Source: Candolleomyces eurysporus
Taxonomy: Eukaryota; Basidiomycota; Agaricomycetes; Agaricales; Psathyrellaceae
Reading direction: 5' to 3'
DNA length: 38,564 bases
NCBI GenBank assembly: GCA_027579435.1
Contig: JANBPK010001107.1
Location: 1 to 38,564 of the forward strand
A model generated the notes under the pieces. That model saw nothing but the letters and a program-made list of their open reading frames with translations. It made no database searches and was not told where the DNA came from. The translations under genes were made by a program, and so were the position numbers. This document shows positions 33,525-38,564 of the stretch, piece after piece. The stretch's first letter is position 1. Every line of letters starts with the position of its first letter.

Positions 33525-35988
33525 CTACGAGCTTGATGCCACAAGGTATGATCTGACGTCCTCTGGGACTTTGTCCCCGGCCCTGGACAAGTCGAGTGTA
33601 TCCAGGGGTGCACGCTTGGCGAGAGCGAGAAGGTTGAGGCGAAGGTTGCGAAGGAGAGGATCCTCGATTGTTTCCTGGGACGGGGCTGGAACAGGTTTGG
33701 CACCAGCATTTGCCTCCTCTTCTTCCTCTTCCTCCTCCTCCTCTTGCTTCACGGCCTTGCCTTGAACCGGGGTTGGAGGCAGCGGTAGAGTATGCCCATT
33801 AGGCTGGTACGACGAGGGCGGCCCAATCTTGAAGATGGTGCGGTGATTAATGTCAACAATCATTGCGGCGACATAATCCAAAACCTCCTTCAGTTCTTCC
33901 GGACCCTCCGACTGGGCATCGTCCTTCACACCTGTGTTTGGCGTTTCGACGACGTCCACTGTACCCCCATTTCCCACCTTCGCCCTAGCCGCACTCGCCT
34001 CCTGCGTCCTTCTCTCCCTCAACTCTTTCCCGAGCCATTCCTCTTCGCTAAGATAGAGTTCCTCCCGGTGATTAATGAGCGCAGCCATATCCATTTTGTT
34101 CGCGTTGATGCTATGAAGAGCGAACAGCGCAGCACTCCACACTGGGTACTCGTGCAAGGAGGTGAAAGCCTGCTTCGCCGCAGGTGATGATGAATCGACC
34201 TTCCCGTTCATAACATCTGCCGTTGTTTTGAGAAGTCCGTGACGGCCATCCGTCAAGACGTCCACGACGTTTTCTTCCACCCACTTGGCCAGCGGAAGAC
34301 CAAGAATGTTGACCTCTTCCTTCCCGTCTTCCTCGTAGTCATCGGACTCTGGAGGTGTGTAGCGCATGAATTCAGCGAGGCTGCGCACATACGCAAGTCC
34401 ATCCACACCTCCGTACACCATGTCGTGCACGTAAGATTCTGGCCGTTCGGCCTGAGATGCCTCGATATCATCCCGTATCCAATCGAAGTGGATGTCTTGC
34501 TCCTGACCATCCTGGACAGTGCACGGTGTCATTCCTCTCCGCTTCATCTCGTCAGCTAGTGCCCCAGCTAGAAGCGAAAACGAGCCAAAGTCCGCGGCGT
34601 GCGCTTCGCGAGGCACCTGCCATGGTGGTGATTCGGTGGTCTCGGGCTCGTCGTCCTTGTCTTTGGCTTTTTGACGAGGATTAACGTTGCGACTGATGGT
34701 CCAATGGCGGAATTTAGTCCCGCTGGAGATTTCTGGTAGGGTGTAGTCAAGCGGGACACTGGTCGCTGCAGGATAGGTAGAAGGTTGAGATTGAGGCGGT
34801 TTTCCGTCGATGGATGACGTAGATATTGATGGTTGAATTCCAGTGTCTTGCGGCGGACTGAACAGGGGAGGATACAGAGGGGCCAGAGCGGGTCGTGATG
34901 GTGAATCTGGGACGAGATTGCATAGTACAGAAAATGGATCTTCCATCTCGGTGTAGTCCAAACTTCCCTCTGGAAGCGTAGGCGGGCCTTCCTTTTCTAT
35001 CTTCATGCGTTCCTTCTTCGTTTTGTACTTTTTGCCTGCAAGATGTTAGATTTAAGTAACATGAAAAAATTTCCACTCACCCTTCAGCTTGAGCGAAAGC
35101 ATCATCTTTGCCCAGTCAGACTGGGGTGGGAAGGCGCCGACGCCATCCTTCGAACCGGGTAACCGCCCCTCAGAGTCGATCGATTCTGAAATTTGCGGTG
35201 TATTCGCCTGGGCGTTCTTCTTGTACGGGCCTCTAGGGCCCCGCCGTGTTGAGCCAGGCTGGGGCTGGGACATTACTGAAGCTGAGCGAGCGCGACTCTG
35301 CTCGTCCACATCCATGCGGTCTTCTTCCTCTTCCATCGGCTCCACCTGCACGGTTGTCGGCGTATCGTCTTCCCTCTCTATGTCTATGTTCCAATCCGAT
35401 TCATGCTGTACGACCGTGCCTGCTGCCTTATTGATATGGTCTAAGCCCCACGCTTCTATCCGCTCGGCTTCTGTGTAGTATATCGAGCCTGGTGGGTTGA
35501 AGATCTTGGCGTTGGTGGTGACAAGTCGTAGGTCATTGGCGAAGTCGTCGAGCGAGCGATATCTGCCTCTGTTGACTTTTTCTGTCATCGTGCCTAGATC
35601 CATTGGGCACTTGACGACGTCTAAGTAACCCGGGACGTTTTCCGCATCCACAGGTGCCAGAAAGAAGGCATAGTCGTCCTTCCTACGAAACGTTAGACAT
35701 CGTACCACCTCCTATAGTACTACGCACNTTTTTTATCTGTTGAATCAGCTTCCCAAGCACCTCCTTCAGCGGTTTAAGCTTGACTGGACGTGGTGGCTTC
35801 TTCTCCACGATTTCGACGACATCCTGGACTGCTGGCGAAGGAAACGAGAGTGAACCCGAGCGTGGCTTCGCCTTCTTGTTCTTAGCCTCGAGGACACTCT
35901 TCAACGGCGGCAAAACGAGCTTTAGGCCCGAGCTCGACGCCTTCAACGGTGCACGGTTGTCGTTATTCGAGGAAAAGGCGGAGGACAT
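33525..35988 (-). CDS. Bromodomain-containing protein (BRD7/BRD9- or BRPF-like)
   Basis: Three exons, 35988-35729, 35682-35081 and 35035-33525, give 790 aa. The bromodomain is at about residues 75-185: LGKLIQQIKKKDDYAFFLAPVD, VPGYLDVVKCPMDLGTM (ZA loop, residues 103-119), and VTTNAKIFNPPGSIYY, where Asn149 is the expected acetyl-lysine contact. Bromodomains read acetylated histone tails, and the protein probably works in a nuclear chromatin complex. After the domain come acidic and Ser/Pro-rich linkers with RRGPRGPYKK (basic, AT-hook-like), a second conserved helical region from about residue 290 on, and a run of ten Glu residues (about 33714-33744). The single-domain layout fits fungal BRD7/9-like proteins better than BET proteins, which carry two bromodomains. 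An N at 35728 sits at the first splice donor; see findings. Confidence 0.85.
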
Positions 35989-38564
35989 AATTTGTGCAGT
36001 CGAGGGAGATAAATGGCAAGAAACGCGTGACCAGCCAGATTTGGCCCGGTTGCCTGAATGAACCGGTTCAAGGCCTCGGCCCCACGTGATGACCAACCAA
36101 ACCAGCCCGTTCCAGTCGTTGAACGTTGGACGTTGTTCCCCTCTCAACATTCGACGTTTTCAACCTCCACAGGCCCAGGACCCAGCTTGTCAGCAGCCAA
36201 ATGCCCTAATCTCTGTGCTATGGCCGACCAAGTTTTTTGCTTGGATAGAGGAGCTCGTAATGTGGTTGAAACAGACCAAACAATCTTGCTTATTTCCTCC
36301 GTTTACCCGACACCGTGGCTTGCTTTGGACATCGTAACAACTCCTCCAACTTCCAAATCGATAAATTTACTCTGACTTTTAATGCTTAGGCTCTACTCGG
36401 GGGTTACTTAGTTTAACCTACAAGGAGTTTTCATTTTTGGCCTCGGAATTCGTCACGGTCGTGGTCATCGGCTAATTCTTGGCTTTCCCCGGGGCTCACT
36501 TTGCGCAATCCATTCCTTGCGACGACAGCCATAGCTTCGAAACACACGCTTTCTCACCAACATTCATGCTCGATGGTTCTCCATAATTTTACCCATACCT
36601 GGCCTCCGGCGTGTACCTCTCGTTCATAACTCCTGAGAGGCCTCCGGTCAAACGCGGACTCGGACGGCAGTTCATTTGGAGATTTCCTAGTCTGTCCTTC
36701 GGGCGTACCTACGGGGCAATTTCCAATTTCTCCAGATGACACTCATACTTGCTCTGGGCTATAGTATTTCTGCTTCCATTCCTTGATCCGTATCAAACTA
36801 TAAACACCTATGATGGTCTGCACTTTACGATGTGCCTCGTTCCTCAAGGATCTTTCTCACCGCTTTGGTCCGCGCGTACCGCCCTATTGCTGGGTGGGCC
36901 AACTAATGGCTCCGTTTGTTGCCTGTCTGCGCCGTCGTTCATTGGACTAGGACGCCCGAACTCGAACAAACAGGCTATTCTCTGTTGTGTCAGGAGACCA
37001 CTCATATATCACTAGACCAAAGATGAACATCTCCCAAGGTGAAGAAAACGTCCCCGTTGTTTGACCAGCTACTGGATCGAGCGACACAATTCATGAGCAA
37101 TCCCGTGAACATGATCAGATGTTCTATATTCATTGTCGATTTCGGTGTCTGCCTTCTTGAAACGCTCCGCGGCGTGGCTGAATCTAGCATCCTCTGGGTG
37201 TACTCTTGCCCGCGATCTACGATCTCAATTGAAAACTTCCATCGCCCCTTCCCGTTGCAGCGCTATGTTAATTATTACATGTTGGGTCGCCGAGCTCAAC
37301 GCCCCATCCTGCTTTGCCCTTCTAAGCTACCAAACCACCCGGAGACCTCGAATTTGGTCTACCGTCCTCGTGGTCTCTGCAGCAGTGCAATTGGGCCTAG
37401 GCGTGTGGACGAAGGCGCTGCATTGAATCGCTTTTGAATAGGTCAAAAGAACGAGACGGACCTTTAATATTCAGAACGACCTCGTGGCCTGGTAACCTCT
37501 CGGAATGCGCTTCTTTATGAAACGAGTTGCCTCCATTGTCGATGCTTAATTGTGGCTATCCACAGTCATTAAACGACTTCCGCGAAAATTATCTGCTTTA
37601 TCTCATTTCCTATTATGATACAAAATTCTCCTTCTTCCCATGAGCCTCGCGAAGGGGGGTCCTGGAGACCGTAATAATCAGACGCCACCGTCGCGGTCGT
37701 ACGGTGGGCGTAACCCATTATCACACCCAGTCAACGACGATCGCAAGGATGTCTAGACAATATTCACTCGTATTTCACCCCCGGTCTCACTTCCCAGGAG
37801 TCAGGATCGCTGCTTGGTTACTTTCCGCTTGAGCAATATCTCCGGGACCCGCTGTCAACAGGTGATCAAGGATAGGTAACAAACTCAACTGATTGCACCG
37901 TTAGATGATGCCGAGAATGTCGAATTGCCGCCTTCCCTTTGCGCCAAACCGACTTTGACCCGCCTCAACCTCTGTACTGGGTGCCTAATATCCAGGGAAC
38001 GTTCATATGTCTTTGTTAAATTAGTGCGGTCCACCGGAACAGGTAACTCCGTTCGAATTCATGGACTCGCTCCAATAGGTAAGTATTTCCAAATTGGTCA
38101 TGTGTTACGGCGACAAACCGTGACAACCACACTTTCCTACGAGTTGTTCGTTGCTGTGACATCGCGAAAGGCTCTCTCTTGCAACCGTCGTCGTTGACCA
38201 TAGAAATTGCTGCCACAACCCTCTTCTGGTATCCATAATTGCTCTGCCGACGTGTCCATTATGCGCCGGAGCTCTCGGGGTTACTGCCAGGAGACATACC
38301 ACGCACCCAATTAGCTCAAGATCAGGAGTGCGAGATCAAGATTCAAGATAGGGATACAGTAATGAAGGGTAAACAAATTATAGTATAACCCGGGTTGTCC
38401 CCTTACGCAACGATACTCAATTTAACCGTGCGCATGGCCTGCGCAAATGGGCGTTGCAAAGTTGGTTGCGACAGATATCGGCAATTGCTATACCGTCTAC
38501 GTTCGGAGAACTTGGACGAGCCATTGTTCCACCACGACCACCACAACCACCACCTTCACTTCTT
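35989..38564. other. Right flank, no supported gene
   Basis: The left part (35989 to about 36400) should contain the bromodomain gene's promoter and leader. Beyond that I see only short open frames. One at 37133-37426 (+) ends in a hydrophobic stretch (STVLVVSAAVQLGLGVW) that faintly resembles membrane proteins of the kind at 31662-30053, but no further exon supports it. The composition suggests diverged or non-coding sequence. No RNA gene or terminal repeat was recognised. Confidence 0.4.

Noticed and set aside
33714..33744. GAG/GAA run as a microsatellite of its own
   Set aside because: It encodes the poly-Glu tract of the bromodomain protein and is better described within that gene.
37133..37437. 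Possible fragment of a membrane protein
   Set aside because: Only one hydrophobic stretch resembles the family; no start, no other helices and no supported exon junctions.

Overview
The window looks like nuclear DNA of a basidiomycete fungus, most likely an agaricomycete. The evidence is dense short introns (mostly 48-65 nt, GT..AG), several very small exons, and protein families typical of mushroom-forming fungi: a fungal BTB protein, a NACHT protein, a lineage-typical seven-helix membrane protein, and a reducing polyketide synthase. All gene models below were spliced by hand by matching reading phase, splice sites and family motifs. No database search was run.

Layout, left to right. 415-1618 (+): BTB/POZ protein with a Cys-rich tail. 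2894-5294 (+): NACHT NTPase with an internal tandem duplication. 6172-6418 (+): doubtful 65-aa gene. 9377-6597 (-): nucleoporin Nup84/Nup107, ten exons. 10114-13473 (+): Prm10/ThrE-like membrane transporter. 14320-22920 (+): a 21-exon, about 2,498-aa megasynthase with the order AMP-ligase, ACP, KS, AT, DH, KR, ACP. 27411-23304 (-): phospholipase D, 23 exons, convergent with the synthase. 27412-30052: gene-poor. 31662-30053 (-): multi-pass membrane protein. 35988-33525 (-): bromodomain protein. 35989-38564: no gene I can support.

How the parts relate. Nup84/107, phospholipase D, the ThrE-like transporter and the bromodomain protein are housekeeping-type genes. The synthase sits among them without any recognisable P450, methyltransferase, oxidoreductase or pathway regulator, so it looks like a stand-alone biosynthetic gene and not a classical cluster. 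It probably activates a carboxylic acid on its N-terminal ligase, passes it to the first ACP, and extends it with malonyl units that are reduced and dehydrated. It has no visible release domain. The BTB and NACHT genes on the left belong to families that are expanded and variable in agaricomycetes.

The most interesting items are the synthase architecture with its eroded ATP-binding loop, the duplicated block in the NACHT protein, the exons of 13-23 nt, an in-frame GC-AG intron that would add a hydrophobic helix if retained, and isolated N bases, one of which cannot be a real nucleotide if the splice model is right.
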